A stretch of 21,324 nucleotides of DNA from an uncultured Verrucomicrobia subdivision 3 bacterium (GCA_903847285.1 CAINDH010000254.1:1-21324), one strand, 5' to 3'; positions 1 through 8,194 are shown, counted from the first letter of the stretch. The notes: a model not told the origin generated them from the letters alone. A program made the numbers and translations.

Positions 1-924
<924 letters not shown>

Positions 925-939
925 GGAATTGTTCGCGTG

Positions 940-984
940 TCACGCCTCACATTTCTGTGAAGCGTGAAGCGTGAAACGTGAAAA
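940..984 (+). repeat. Tandem heptamers and imperfect hairpin in the atpD-atpC spacer
   Basis: Four head-to-tail heptamers, GTGAAGC, GTGAAGC, GTGAAAC and GTGAAAA, fill 957-984. The first one and a half units also pair with TCACGCCTCAC at 940-950 (11-bp stem with one C/A mismatch, 6-nt loop ATTTCT). The array ends 6 bases before the atpC ATG and occupies the place where a Shine-Dalgarno would be expected; none is seen. It could be a mobile intergenic repeat or an mRNA structure setting epsilon expression relative to beta. Function is not shown by the sequence. Confidence 0.6.
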
Positions 985-990
985 AACGAA

Positions 991-1401
991 ATGGCTGCAA
1001 CCTTAAAACTCGAAATCGTCACTCCCTCGGCGACCATTTTCTCTGGCGACGTGGAGATGGTCACGCTCACTGGTATTGATGGTGAGATGGGGATTTTTCC
1101 CCAACATATGCCGATCATGACCCAGCTTGCGGCTGGCGAAATCATCGCCAAAAAGGGTTCGGAAAATATTTTTCTCGCCGTCGGCGACGGTTTTGTGCAG
1201 GTCACCGGCCAGACGGTTTCCGTTTTGACGGATATGGCGATCAAGGCGGATGACATTGACGAAGTTAAAGCCGAAGAGGCGCGTCAAAAAGCCGAAGCCC
1301 GGCTCGCGCAAAAATTAGGCGATGAGGAAACGGCTACCGTTCAGGCAACCTTGATGCACGCACTGACGCAGTTGCACGTGAAACGTCGCCGCAGAAACTG
1401 A
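991..1401 (+). CDS. atpC: F1F0 ATP synthase subunit epsilon
   Basis: The epsilon subunit is part of the central stalk, couples F1 to the c-ring and inhibits ATP hydrolysis. The 136 residues match the family length. The N-terminal beta-sandwich is seen in LKLEIVTPSATIFSGDVEMV, the GIDGEMGIFPQHMP motif and a later VGDGFVQVTGQTVSVLTD strand pair. The C-terminal third (about 90-136) is Ala/Glu/Arg-rich, as expected for the two-helix regulatory domain, and ends in a very basic KRRRRN tail. It is the last gene of the ATP synthase operon here and is followed by a weak terminator. The ATG start is fixed by the conserved N-terminus. Confidence 0.96.
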   Translation: MAATLKLEIVTPSATIFSGDVEMVTLTGIDGEMGIFPQHMPIMTQLAAGEIIAKKGSENIFLAVGDGFVQVTGQTVSVLTDMAIKADDIDEVKAEEARQKAEARLAQKLGDEETATVQATLMHALTQLHVKRRRRN

Positions 1402-1421
1402 TGGCTTTTCCTGTCAAATCG

Positions 1422-1443
1422 GTGCATTTCAAATGCGCTTTTT
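1422..1443 (+). terminator. Weak intrinsic terminator after atpC
   Basis: GTGCATT and AATGCGC form a 7-bp stem (one G-T wobble) around the loop TCA, directly followed by five T. The position, 21 bases after the atpC stop, suits the end of the ATP synthase operon. The stem is short and AT-rich, so termination may be partial. Confidence 0.45.
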
Positions 1444-1519
1444 ATGGGGAATCCAGCTCGGTCGAGAAATTTTGATTGGCTTGTCCACCGCAATTTGTTA
1501 ACCAGTTACACATCAATTT

Positions 1520-1621
1520 ATGGGATCACTCAAAAAACGCCGTAAGGCAAAAATCAATAAACACAAACGGCGCAAGAAGCTGCGCTTGAATCGTCACAAG
1601 AAGCGCACCTGGCAGAAGTAA
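1520..1621 (+). CDS. bS22-like / AURKAIP1-COX24 domain mini-protein (putative ribosomal protein)
   Basis: A 33-residue ORF starts [20 protein letters not shown] and ends [12 protein letters not shown], with more than half Lys/Arg. This is the pattern of the AURKAIP1/COX24 family, which includes mitochondrial small-subunit protein mS38 and the mycobacterial 30S protein bS22 (also about 33 residues, starting MGS). The inferred role is binding rRNA in the small ribosomal subunit. Standard gene callers often miss it because of its size. It lies between the atpC terminator and its own strong terminator, so it is probably a monocistronic transcript. No convincing Shine-Dalgarno is seen. The family call is by recognition of composition and pattern; ribosome binding is inferred. 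Confidence 0.82.
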   Translation: MGSLKKRRKAKINKHKRRKKLRLNRHKKRTWQK

Positions 1622-1646
1622 ACTGCTGGACTCTGTTTTTCTTTCA

Positions 1647-1694
1647 ACCGTTCGCGGTCGTTGTCTTGTGCAGCTACCGCGAACGGTCTTTTTT
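1647..1694 (+). terminator. Strong intrinsic terminator after the bS22-like gene, abutting the DUF2203 start
   Basis: ACCGTTCGCGGT (1647-1658) and ACCGCGAACGGT (1676-1687) form a perfect 12-bp stem with a 17-nt loop, followed by C and six T. The T-run ends on the base before the ATG of the next gene at 1695. Confidence 0.85.
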
Positions 1695-2081
1695 ATGCCC
1701 TATCGTTTCGACAAGCATTACACCCGCGAAGAAGCGCGACAATTGTTACCGCAAGTCCGCCAGTGGCTCGTGGACCTCAACTATCAGCGCGAGGAAATGC
1801 AGCGTTATGAAAAACGGTTGACCGGTCTGGCGGAGCAGGGCAACGACATCGGGGGCGAGACGGTCAATAGTTGGATTCGCGCGTTGGCGGGGATGCAGGC
1901 ATTGCTTGCTGAATTCCAACGCCGTCAAATTTTTATCAAGGACGTGTCACGCGGGCTGGTTGATTTTCCAGCCATTATCGGTGGGCGTGAGGTTTTTCTC
2001 TGCTGGGAAAAAGACGAGGATGACATAGAATTCTGGCATGACTTGGAAACCGGCTTTACCGGGCGCGAAAAGCTTCTGTGA
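1695..2081 (+). CDS. DUF2203 family protein
   Basis: A 128-residue cytoplasmic protein of unknown function. The family signature is clear: N-terminal FDKHYTREEARQLLPQVRQW followed by a helical, coiled-coil-prone middle (about 20-80), then the C-terminal block GLVDFPAIIGGREVFLCW, EFWHDLETGFTGRE. No catalytic role is established for the family. The ATG at 1695 is preferred because the protein then begins just before the conserved FDKHYT; a GTG at 1668 would lie in the loop of the upstream terminator. The gene has no room for a normal leader, so it may be leaderless or expressed by read-through. It converges on the beta-propeller gene with only 3 bases between stops. Confidence 0.88.
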   Translation: MPYRFDKHYTREEARQLLPQVRQWLVDLNYQREEMQRYEKRLTGLAEQGNDIGGETVNSWIRALAGMQALLAEFQRRQIFIKDVSRGLVDFPAIIGGREVFLCWEKDEDDIEFWHDLETGFTGREKLL

Positions 2082-2084
2082 GGT

Positions 2085-3221
2085 TCAATTTCCTTTCTGC
2101 ACTCGGCCGGTATGTTGCGCGTTGGCTCGCCACAAAGGCCACGCACTTTTCGCCGGTGGAGAGGCATCAGCAGGTTTGAGAGCATAAAGGCGAGCCTGAT
2201 CATTCGCGTAGATGATGCCCTGCGGGCTGACATTCGGCGATGAGTTCAGGTTGAAATACATCTGGTAATTCCACACCGGCGGCCAGCAGTTTGTGGCGTT
2301 TAGACTGCTGATATTGAGCCAAGGAACCGAAAAATAAACCTGTCCATTCGCCGCGACCGCAGGCGACATATCCATGGGCACTTCGCACGGATGCCACCAT
2401 CGCATTTTACCATCAGCCCCAAGGCAGAAATCTTTTTTCCCGGACGACAGATAAAGATTCCCGTCTGCATCCAGAACGGGGGACGATTCGGTGTAGCCGC
2501 CCGTGCGAAAACGCCAACGTTCCGAGCCATCAGGTCGCAACGCGTAGAGGTTCCCATCCGTGGAACTGAAATAAACAGTTCCATCTGCGCCGATGGCGGG
2601 CGAGCCGTCCACCTCTGCACCGGTCAAAAATTTCCACTTCAGTTTCCCCGCCAAAGTGAGCGCGTAAAAAATCTTATCGTGCGAGCCGAAATAAATCGTT
2701 CCGTCGCGAGCGATGGCGGGTGATGATGTCACCAAATTACTGGTGGCAAATTTCCATTTCAATTTCCCGTCTGCATCCAGCGCGTAAAAACTCCCGTCCC
2801 ACGAACCAAAATATACCGAACCATCCCCCGCGATGGCGGGCGAAGAATCCACCCAAGCCCCAGTGGCAAAGGTCCACTTTAGTTTTCCCTTGGGCGTGAG
2901 CGCATAAAGTTTACGGTCGCGTGAACCGAAATAGATTGTGCCGTCGTCCGCCACGGCCGGTGAGGATTTGATCTCAAGTCCGGCCTTAAATTTCCAATTA
3001 AGCCGACCTTCCGGCGCGATGGCCAGCAGCCAGCCATGAAACGTGCCTTGGTAAATTGTCCCATCCAGCGCGATGGCCGCCGACGATTCACTGCCCTGAT
3101 CCGGCAGTGTCGCCCGCCAGAGCAGCGTGACCAAATTGGTGTCCGCTGCTTTGGTGGAAGTATGGGCAGCCGACAGTATTGTGGCGGCGAGCAGGAAAAC
3201 TTTTGAAGGATGCCGGAACAT
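2085..3221 (-). CDS. Secreted PQQ-type beta-propeller protein
   Basis: A 378-residue exported protein made of about eight repeats of roughly 40 residues. Repeats follow the pattern SPAVADDGTIYFGS, then LYALTPKGKLKWTFATG, typical of PQQ/PQQ_2 propeller blades, and the C-terminus closes with WPLWRANAQHTG. The start at 3221 gives a signal peptide (MFRHPSKVFLLAATILSAAH...); an upstream in-frame extension to 3272 lacks signal features. No catalytic residues of PQQ dehydrogenases are visible, so it is more likely a structural or binding propeller than an enzyme. It lies 73 bases downstream of the MbnP-peroxidase gene on the same strand and may be co-transcribed. A 6-bp inverted repeat (GGATTT/AAATCC, 3252-3270) lies in that gap. 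Confidence 0.85.
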   Translation of the reverse strand: MFRHPSKVFLLAATILSAAHTSTKAADTNLVTLLWRATLPDQGSESSAAIALDGTIYQGTFHGWLLAIAPEGRLNWKFKAGLEIKSSPAVADDGTIYFGSRDRKLYALTPKGKLKWTFATGAWVDSSPAIAGDGSVYFGSWDGSFYALDADGKLKWKFATSNLVTSSPAIARDGTIYFGSHDKIFYALTLAGKLKWKFLTGAEVDGSPAIGADGTVYFSSTDGNLYALRPDGSERWRFRTGGYTESSPVLDADGNLYLSSGKKDFCLGADGKMRWWHPCEVPMDMSPAVAANGQVYFSVPWLNISSLNATNCWPPVWNYQMYFNLNSSPNVSPQGIIYANDQARLYALKPADASPPAKSAWPLWRANAQHTGRVQKGN

Positions 3222-3294
3222 TGTGAATGGAAGTAAAGCGGCAATCGACTCGGATTTCAAACGCAAATCCAAAACGTCGTTGTCCCCCCCTTGT

Positions 3295-5115
3295 TTATTT
3301 ATTTGCAGCGCTATTGAATTGCCCGTCCGTGAGTGTGTTCAGAAACGCCACTAGCGCGCGTGTGTCCTCGTCGTTTAATGGCACGCCGCCATCGGGATGC
3401 TTTGCGAGATTGGGGTCGAGCGTTGGGCTGCGCCGGATGCCTGTGGAATAGTGCTGGAGGACATCTTCCAGCGTCTGGAAACGGCCATCGTGCATATACG
3501 GCGCGGTAAGCGCGACGTTGCGCAGGCTCGGGGTGGCAAATTTCCCACGATCGCTAGCCTTGCCTGTAACTTTCTCGCGGCCGAGGTCTGCCAACGAGGT
3601 GTCGGAACCATTGTTTGCAAAAGCCTGGCTCTGAAAGAGCGGCCCGCCGTGGCAATGAAAACAATCGGCGCCAAACTGTCCGCGACGTGGATCGTATTCT
3701 GTGGAAAACAATTCAAAGCCGCGCTGTTCTTGGGCAGTGAAGGATTCATCGCCGCGCAGCATCCGGTCAAATTTGGCGTTGAACGAGGTGAGCGTGAGTA
3801 AATAATTTTCCAACGCCAGCGAAACTTTTTCCGCAGTGATTTCCGGTGAACCATAGGCAGCGGTGAATAGTGACGCATAATCTTCTTTGATGGCGGCCGG
3901 CGCAGTAAAGCTTGGTTCGTTTTCTGGTTTTTTAGTTGCCGACTCTTCCCGTCGGTGACCGCCAAGTTTTACAACCAGATTTGTCAGCGACTGGTGCATC
4001 TCGACCGGATTTTGAATCGGCTGCAACACTTGTTCCCGTAAACTTTTTGCGCGGCCATCCCAGAAGAATTCTTTTTTCCAAGCCAGGTTGAAGAGCGGCA
4101 TCGAATTGCGTTCGCCGAACGCGCCTTCCGCGCCGCGCGCTGTGCGGCGGCCATCGCTGAAGGCTTTTTCCGGCGCGTGACAATCGGCGCAAGACTGCTG
4201 GTCGTTGATAGAAATGCGCTTGTCGAAAAATAATTTCTTGCCGAGTTCGACGCGTTCAACAATTAGGGGGTTGTCACGCGGCAAATCAGGAATGGGGAAC
4301 GTCGCGCTCATCTGGAATTCATACGGCGTGAATTTCGCCGGCAGATATAGCGGCTTGGGATGAGCGATGGCGATTTCCGTCGCGCTTAACTGCGTGATGC
4401 GATGCACGCGGAATGCCCCTGGAAGGTTCGCCGCGAGCGCAGCGGAGATTGGGTCGCCATCACGCGAGTGCGTGGAGGAGCCGTCCTTCGCAAGAGACAA
4501 CGGACGAGGCGCGTGCAGCAGCGTAGCCAGATCAAAATCCAGTTCTATCTTCGTCTCGTTGGTGATTTCGAGCGGCGTGGCGAGTGTGATGCGCATGGCG
4601 TTAGTGTCGCGCGCCAAGTGATACGACCAGCCGTCCAGTTCGCCATTCGCGTTGCGCCATAAACCTTCGAGCGCGAGAAAAATATAGCCGCCCTGCCAAC
4701 TCCAGTGCAGACCGTTCAAGTTGGGATTCAGTGGATGATTTGCTGGAAATTGAGCGATGTCCGCATGATTCAATTTTGTGTTCAACCCGACCAGAAAGCG
4801 CACCGCGCGGAATTCACCCGCCGGAATACTTTCCAAGAAAACTGAGTTGTGTTTCGCCTCAAAGTCTAGCCACGCGACAGAATTAGAGAGCTCTAGCCAT
4901 GAACCATCGTTTTTTTGCAGGGCGAACTCGCTGGCGAGGTAGCTGACGCGGGTGATGGAAAATGTTTCGTCCGTCGAAGTCTGGTAGCGAAGTGACGCCG
5001 GTTGCAACGCTTCGCCGGAAACTTTTGGCGTGATTTCAAGTTGCAGCGTGGCGGCGGCTAGTGTTACGCCGCTGAAAATGGCGAGGCCAAATGCGATTGT
5101 TCGCGTCTGGGTCAT
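3295..5115 (-). CDS. Secreted MbnP-like copper-binding domain fused to a di-haem cytochrome c peroxidase (MauG/CcpA type)
   Basis: A 606-residue exported protein. Residues 1-21 are a signal peptide. Residues about 23-245 match the MbnP copper-protein family, with the hallmark LNGLHWSWQGGYIFLALEG (W138, W140). Residues about 275-600 are a bacterial di-haem peroxidase: haem 1 motif CADCH (C309, C312, H313), haem 2 motif CFHCH (C485, C488, H489), and APYMHDGRFQTLEDVLQHY near the C-terminus, which holds possible sixth-ligand residues. In methanotrophs MbnH, a MauG homologue, oxidises an MbnP tryptophan to kynurenine to build a copper site; a cis version of that chemistry is an inference. The start at 5115 overlaps the YHYH stop as ATGA, indicating translational coupling. 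A 9-residue in-frame extension to 5142 is less likely because it precedes the signal peptide. Confidence 0.9.
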   Translation of the reverse strand: MTQTRTIAFGLAIFSGVTLAAATLQLEITPKVSGEALQPASLRYQTSTDETFSITRVSYLASEFALQKNDGSWLELSNSVAWLDFEAKHNSVFLESIPAGEFRAVRFLVGLNTKLNHADIAQFPANHPLNPNLNGLHWSWQGGYIFLALEGLWRNANGELDGWSYHLARDTNAMRITLATPLEITNETKIELDFDLATLLHAPRPLSLAKDGSSTHSRDGDPISAALAANLPGAFRVHRITQLSATEIAIAHPKPLYLPAKFTPYEFQMSATFPIPDLPRDNPLIVERVELGKKLFFDKRISINDQQSCADCHAPEKAFSDGRRTARGAEGAFGERNSMPLFNLAWKKEFFWDGRAKSLREQVLQPIQNPVEMHQSLTNLVVKLGGHRREESATKKPENEPSFTAPAAIKEDYASLFTAAYGSPEITAEKVSLALENYLLTLTSFNAKFDRMLRGDESFTAQEQRGFELFSTEYDPRRGQFGADCFHCHGGPLFQSQAFANNGSDTSLADLGREKVTGKASDRGKFATPSLRNVALTAPYMHDGRFQTLEDVLQHYSTGIRRSPTLDPNLAKHPDGGVPLNDEDTRALVAFLNTLTDGQFNSAANK

Positions 5116-6383
5116 TTTGATTCGTAGCCGTTGATGCTCCACGTCAAGGCTGTGGTTTTTGCGTTCAGCGTGCTCGCCGTTTTTACTACCGCCGCCGGAT
5201 GCGCTACGAAGTTCTTCGTCACCGCTTCGTGAATCGCAGAGACGAGTCGTCCATTCGGATACCCATGATAGCGCCGGCCCATGTTGTAAGGATAAACGGG
5301 CGTGCCGCTTGCATCAATCGTCGTGAAGTAGGCGAATGTGCCCTTGGGAAATTCCGGCGTCACGCACCAGCGGCCGTTCAGTTCGTCGAGATCAAAATCT
5401 TTGCCCAATATTTTTCCGCAGTCGCCGAGATAGGCGAAGTCCTCGATGTAATATCCCAACGGACGGTTTTGATTCACCGCTGGGCCGGTTTGTTTCGCAT
5501 TCATAGATTGTTCGCGCACCGCCCAGGCGGGCAGGGCGGTGCGGCCGTTTTGAGCGAGATTGTCCGTGCCATTCCCGCCGTTGCGCGCTGCGAAGCCCGA
5601 CACCATCCGGCGCAGGCCGCTTGCGGGATTCGTCGGGTTGGAATAACCGTAAGGCCCGTAGAGCGGATAACCATCCTGCATCCAGCCAATGATGGGTGAA
5701 TGTTTTACCGGTGCGCTGCTGCTCTCGCGGTAAGTTTTTGTCGCGGAATCAAAATCCACGTAGTCGCCAAGCAGGTAACGCAGCGCGATGGGTTCCGCGT
5801 GGTAATGATAAGTTCCGCGATTCTGCTGATGCGCGTAGGCGGCATCGAATGTCCGGCTCTCGTTCAGAAACGCGTCGCGGTTCCAGATGCGGTCACCGTT
5901 GCCGCCACCGCCGCCGGGGCCGAAATCGCGGCTCGCCGCACTGGAGTAAGACCACGCATCTCCCGAATCAAACATCCGCACGCCGTCCACGAACATCCCG
6001 ATCTCGCCGAGGTGGTTGAAATTATTTCCCTTCTGTTCGACCGGATGGCGGCACATCGCAAAAATGAAATGCTGGTCCACCGGAAGGTTTGGAAAACGTC
6101 CGTTCTGCCACGGCCCCATGATCTGGCTGCCGAGACCGGTGCTGCGGATGTAAATCCAGTTGGACGACGATAAGATTTCTTGCACGCCGCAGAAGGCTGG
6201 TTGCGATTGTGCGTTGCGTCCGTTGCTCCAGGTTGTCACCGACTGGCTGGAATTTTTTTCCGCAGCGGTGCGGTAGATTTGCGCCACCTTGCCGGAGTTG
6301 GCCGTGAACCACGACGTGAGTTGTGGTTCAGCCTGTAAGTTTGAGGCCAGTGCCAAAAAGATGGCCGAGTAGATAGTTTTCAT
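5112..6383 (-). CDS. Secreted YHYH-domain protein
   Basis: A 423-residue exported protein with a signal peptide (MKTIYSAIFLALASNLQA, cleavage near 18-19). It carries the family-defining YHYH at 192-195 in GTYHYHAEPIALRYLLGD, followed by HSPIIGWMQDGYPLYGPYGY and the later CVTPEFPKGTFAYF block, all typical of the YHYH family (PF14240). The clustered His and Tyr suggest metal binding, but the biochemical function is not established. A glycine-rich GPGGGGGNGD loop lies near 157. It is the first gene of the YHYH / MbnP-peroxidase unit. A sigma70-like pair (TTGAAA, 17 nt, TTAATG) lies upstream at 6434-6406; no Shine-Dalgarno is seen. Confidence 0.88.
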   Translation of the reverse strand: MKTIYSAIFLALASNLQAEPQLTSWFTANSGKVAQIYRTAAEKNSSQSVTTWSNGRNAQSQPAFCGVQEILSSSNWIYIRSTGLGSQIMGPWQNGRFPNLPVDQHFIFAMCRHPVEQKGNNFNHLGEIGMFVDGVRMFDSGDAWSYSSAASRDFGPGGGGGNGDRIWNRDAFLNESRTFDAAYAHQQNRGTYHYHAEPIALRYLLGDYVDFDSATKTYRESSSAPVKHSPIIGWMQDGYPLYGPYGYSNPTNPASGLRRMVSGFAARNGGNGTDNLAQNGRTALPAWAVREQSMNAKQTGPAVNQNRPLGYYIEDFAYLGDCGKILGKDFDLDELNGRWCVTPEFPKGTFAYFTTIDASGTPVYPYNMGRRYHGYPNGRLVSAIHEAVTKNFVAHPAAVVKTASTLNAKTTALTWSINGYESK

Positions 6384-6405
6384 GCGGCGACTTTAAGCGA
6401 AGGCA

Positions 6406-6434
6406 CATTAAGGAGAAGTGAAGAAGTTTTTCAA
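6406..6434 (-). promoter_or_regulatory. Possible sigma70-type promoter of the YHYH / MbnP-peroxidase operon
   Basis: On the minus strand TTGAAA (6434-6429) is followed after 17 bases by TTAATG (6411-6406), in the 91-base gap before the YHYH start. The -35 is good and the -10 poor, so this is only a candidate. Confidence 0.25.
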
Positions 6435-6474
6435 GCGCGCTGTGGGATTGGTAACGCGGTCGTTATGCTCGATA

Positions 6475-7680
6475 TTATATCGGTGGTCGCCACGCAAGAG
6501 CACTGCGTGCGGCGCGTGTGCCCGTCGCGAAACAGCCCTGCATCAAGTAGCCGCCTGTCGGCGCGTCCCAGTCAATCATTTCACCGGCTACGAACACGCC
6601 TGGCAGTCGCCGCACCATGAGCGCGGAATCTAGATCACGCCAGCGCACGCCGCCGGCGGAGGAGATCGCCTCGGCCAGTGGACGCGGACGAGTGAGTTTC
6701 AACGTGCAACTTTTTACTGTGGCGGCAAGTGACTTGGCGGAGGCGAACGGGATTTGTCCCGAAAGATTTTCTAAAATGGCAAACGCCGCATCGCTCAACT
6801 TCCACCGAGAACGCGCTTCGCCAAGAAAGTTACGTGGGCAGTTGCCCAGTTTTTTGACGAGTTGCTCGGCGGTATGGGCGGGTTTGAAATCAATGACAAT
6901 TTCAGGCTCCGGCTGTGCGCGCAACGCCGGGCCAAGCTGGTAAATCACGCCGCCCTCCAATCCGTATTTCGTCACCAACAGTTCACCGGACGCCGTTGTT
7001 GAACCAGCGCGAGCACTAATGTTTTTCAACGGTTTGCCTTCCGCCTGTGCTAGCAATGCGGTTGGCCAAGAAATTTCCCAGCCGCAATTGGCGGCCATCA
7101 GTGGAGCGACGGACATGCCCAGTTTTTCCAGCACCGAAGTCCACACACCATTGGAACCGGTCTCCGGCCACGAACCACCGCCAAGCGCGAGAATCACGGT
7201 GTCGGCTTCGATAGTGTGAACTTCACCTTCGACTTGAAAATCGATTTGCAATGGCGCACCCGGGCGCAGCCCTGTCCAGCGATGACGCAATGCAAACGTT
7301 ACACCAGCAGCGCGCAACTGGTGCACCCAGCGTCGCAACAATGGCGCGGCCTTGAGTTCGAGCGGATAAATGCGGCCGCTTGTCGCGGCAAATGTTTCCA
7401 CGCCGAGGTCAGCCGCCCATTGCCGCAACGCCGCTGCATCGAATTCCATAAGGAGTGACGCCCATGCTTCAGATGGCTGTTCAGGGCCGGTGTAGCGGGT
7501 GACAAAACGTTCACGCGGTTCGGCGTGGGTGAGATTGAGTCCGCCGCGACCAGCTACGAGAAATTTCCGGCCTACTGATGGCTTGGAATCGAAGAGGGTC
7601 ACGGATGCGCCGCCCGCCGCCGCCACTTCCGCCGCGCGCAAGCCCGCCGGGCCACCGCCGATGATCGCAACTTTTTTGAT
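6475..7680 (-). CDS. HI0933/BaiN-like NAD(P)/FAD-dependent flavoprotein (TIGR03862 type), start uncertain
   Basis: A FAD-dependent oxidoreductase of the HI0933-like group; the substrate is unknown. The Rossmann motif IKKVAIIGGGPAGLRAAEVAA is at the N-terminus, then GRKFLVAGRGGLNLTH, VILALGGGSWPETGS, GGVIYQLGPALR, and the C-terminal FAD block GVFVAGEMIDWDAPTGGYLM. The GGGPAG loop lies upstream of the first ATG/GTG/TTG of the frame (TTG at 7641), which would remove it. The annotated start is an ATC codon aligning with the usual Met of MKKVAIIGGG; CTG at 7695 and ATA at 7698 are alternatives, or a slip on the A6 run at 7677-7672. The frame is continuous with arsC, separated only by its TAG at 7743-7741. 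It is probably the last gene of the ars operon; a role in arsenic metabolism is not shown. Confidence 0.85.
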   Translation of the reverse strand: MKKVAIIGGGPAGLRAAEVAAAGGASVTLFDSKPSVGRKFLVAGRGGLNLTHAEPRERFVTRYTGPEQPSEAWASLLMEFDAAALRQWAADLGVETFAATSGRIYPLELKAAPLLRRWVHQLRAAGVTFALRHRWTGLRPGAPLQIDFQVEGEVHTIEADTVILALGGGSWPETGSNGVWTSVLEKLGMSVAPLMAANCGWEISWPTALLAQAEGKPLKNISARAGSTTASGELLVTKYGLEGGVIYQLGPALRAQPEPEIVIDFKPAHTAEQLVKKLGNCPRNFLGEARSRWKLSDAAFAILENLSGQIPFASAKSLAATVKSCTLKLTRPRPLAEAISSAGGVRWRDLDSALMVRRLPGVFVAGEMIDWDAPTGGYLMQGCFATGTRAARSALAWRPPI

Positions 7681-7740
7681 GCGGAATTGAAACAGTATCC
7701 GCTGCGCCGTGCAATGGCGTTTAGTTTGTCGTTTTTGATC

Positions 7741-8190
7741 CTATCGGGGGATCTCCGCATCGCGTAGTCCGGCGGCGTAGGCTTCGAACACGCGGCGCAT
7801 CTCGTCGCGCACAGTGCGAAAACAATTCAAGATTTCGTCATCGCTGCCGGTGGCGTGCGCGGGGTCGAGGAACGGCCAGTGATGGCGGTTTAACTGGCCA
7901 GGAAAAATTGGGCACGCTTGATCCGCGTTGCCGCAGACGGTGATCACGGTGGCGATGGGTTGCTGCAAAAATTCTGTGAGCGGCTTTGAGCGGTGGTTGG
8001 AAATATCTATACCGACTTCTGCCATGACTTTGATGGCGAGCGGATGCACGTAGCCCGCTGGTTTGGAACCGGCGCTCTGGACATTCGCGCGGTCGCCAAG
8101 TGTAGTTCGCAAAAAGCCTTCGCCAATATGGCTGCGGCAGGAATTGCCGGTGCAGAGAATGAGGATGGTTGGTTTGGAATTCGTGGGCAT
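7741..8190 (-). CDS. arsC: Arsenate reductase, thioredoxin-coupled low-molecular-weight phosphatase type
   Basis: It reduces arsenate to arsenite in the cytoplasm, giving the substrate of the Acr3 pump. The 149-residue protein has the phosphatase-like P-loop CTGNSCRS (nucleophile C13, R19) and the resolving cysteine pair C86 and C93 in ITVCGNADQACP. The C86-C93 spacing of seven equals that of the S. aureus enzyme (C82/C89), indicating thioredoxin rather than glutaredoxin recycling. HPLAIKVMAEVGIDISNHRSK and the WPFLDPAHATG block are also family features. The start is 4 bases after the acr3 stop, so it is in the same transcript. Confidence 0.95.
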   Translation of the reverse strand: MPTNSKPTILILCTGNSCRSHIGEGFLRTTLGDRANVQSAGSKPAGYVHPLAIKVMAEVGIDISNHRSKPLTEFLQQPIATVITVCGNADQACPIFPGQLNRHHWPFLDPAHATGSDDEILNCFRTVRDEMRRVFEAYAAGLRDAEIPR

Positions 8191-8194
8191 AAAT

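Noticed and set aside
2300..3100. Regular DNA repeats about 120 bases apart with a GATGGCGGGCGA-like core, resembling an array
   Set aside because: They are the coding sequence of 40-residue propeller blades; spacing and divergence fit protein repeats, not CRISPR.
3252..3270. 6-bp inverted repeat between the MbnP-peroxidase and propeller genes
   Set aside because: No T-run follows and the stem is short, so neither a terminator nor an attenuator can be supported.
3222..3272. In-frame N-terminal extension of the propeller gene
   Set aside because: The extra 17 residues precede a good signal peptide starting at 3221 and are unlikely to be translated.
5199..6173. Plus-strand ORFs opposite the YHYH gene
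   Set aside because: The minus-strand frame has a signal peptide and the family-defining motif; the plus-strand frames are Arg-rich without domains.
7299..7714. Other-frame ORFs across the start of the flavoprotein gene as separate small genes
   Set aside because: They are shadows of the GGGPAG-containing frame; only a one-base slip could make the 7714 TTG relevant, and this is noted under the flavoprotein.
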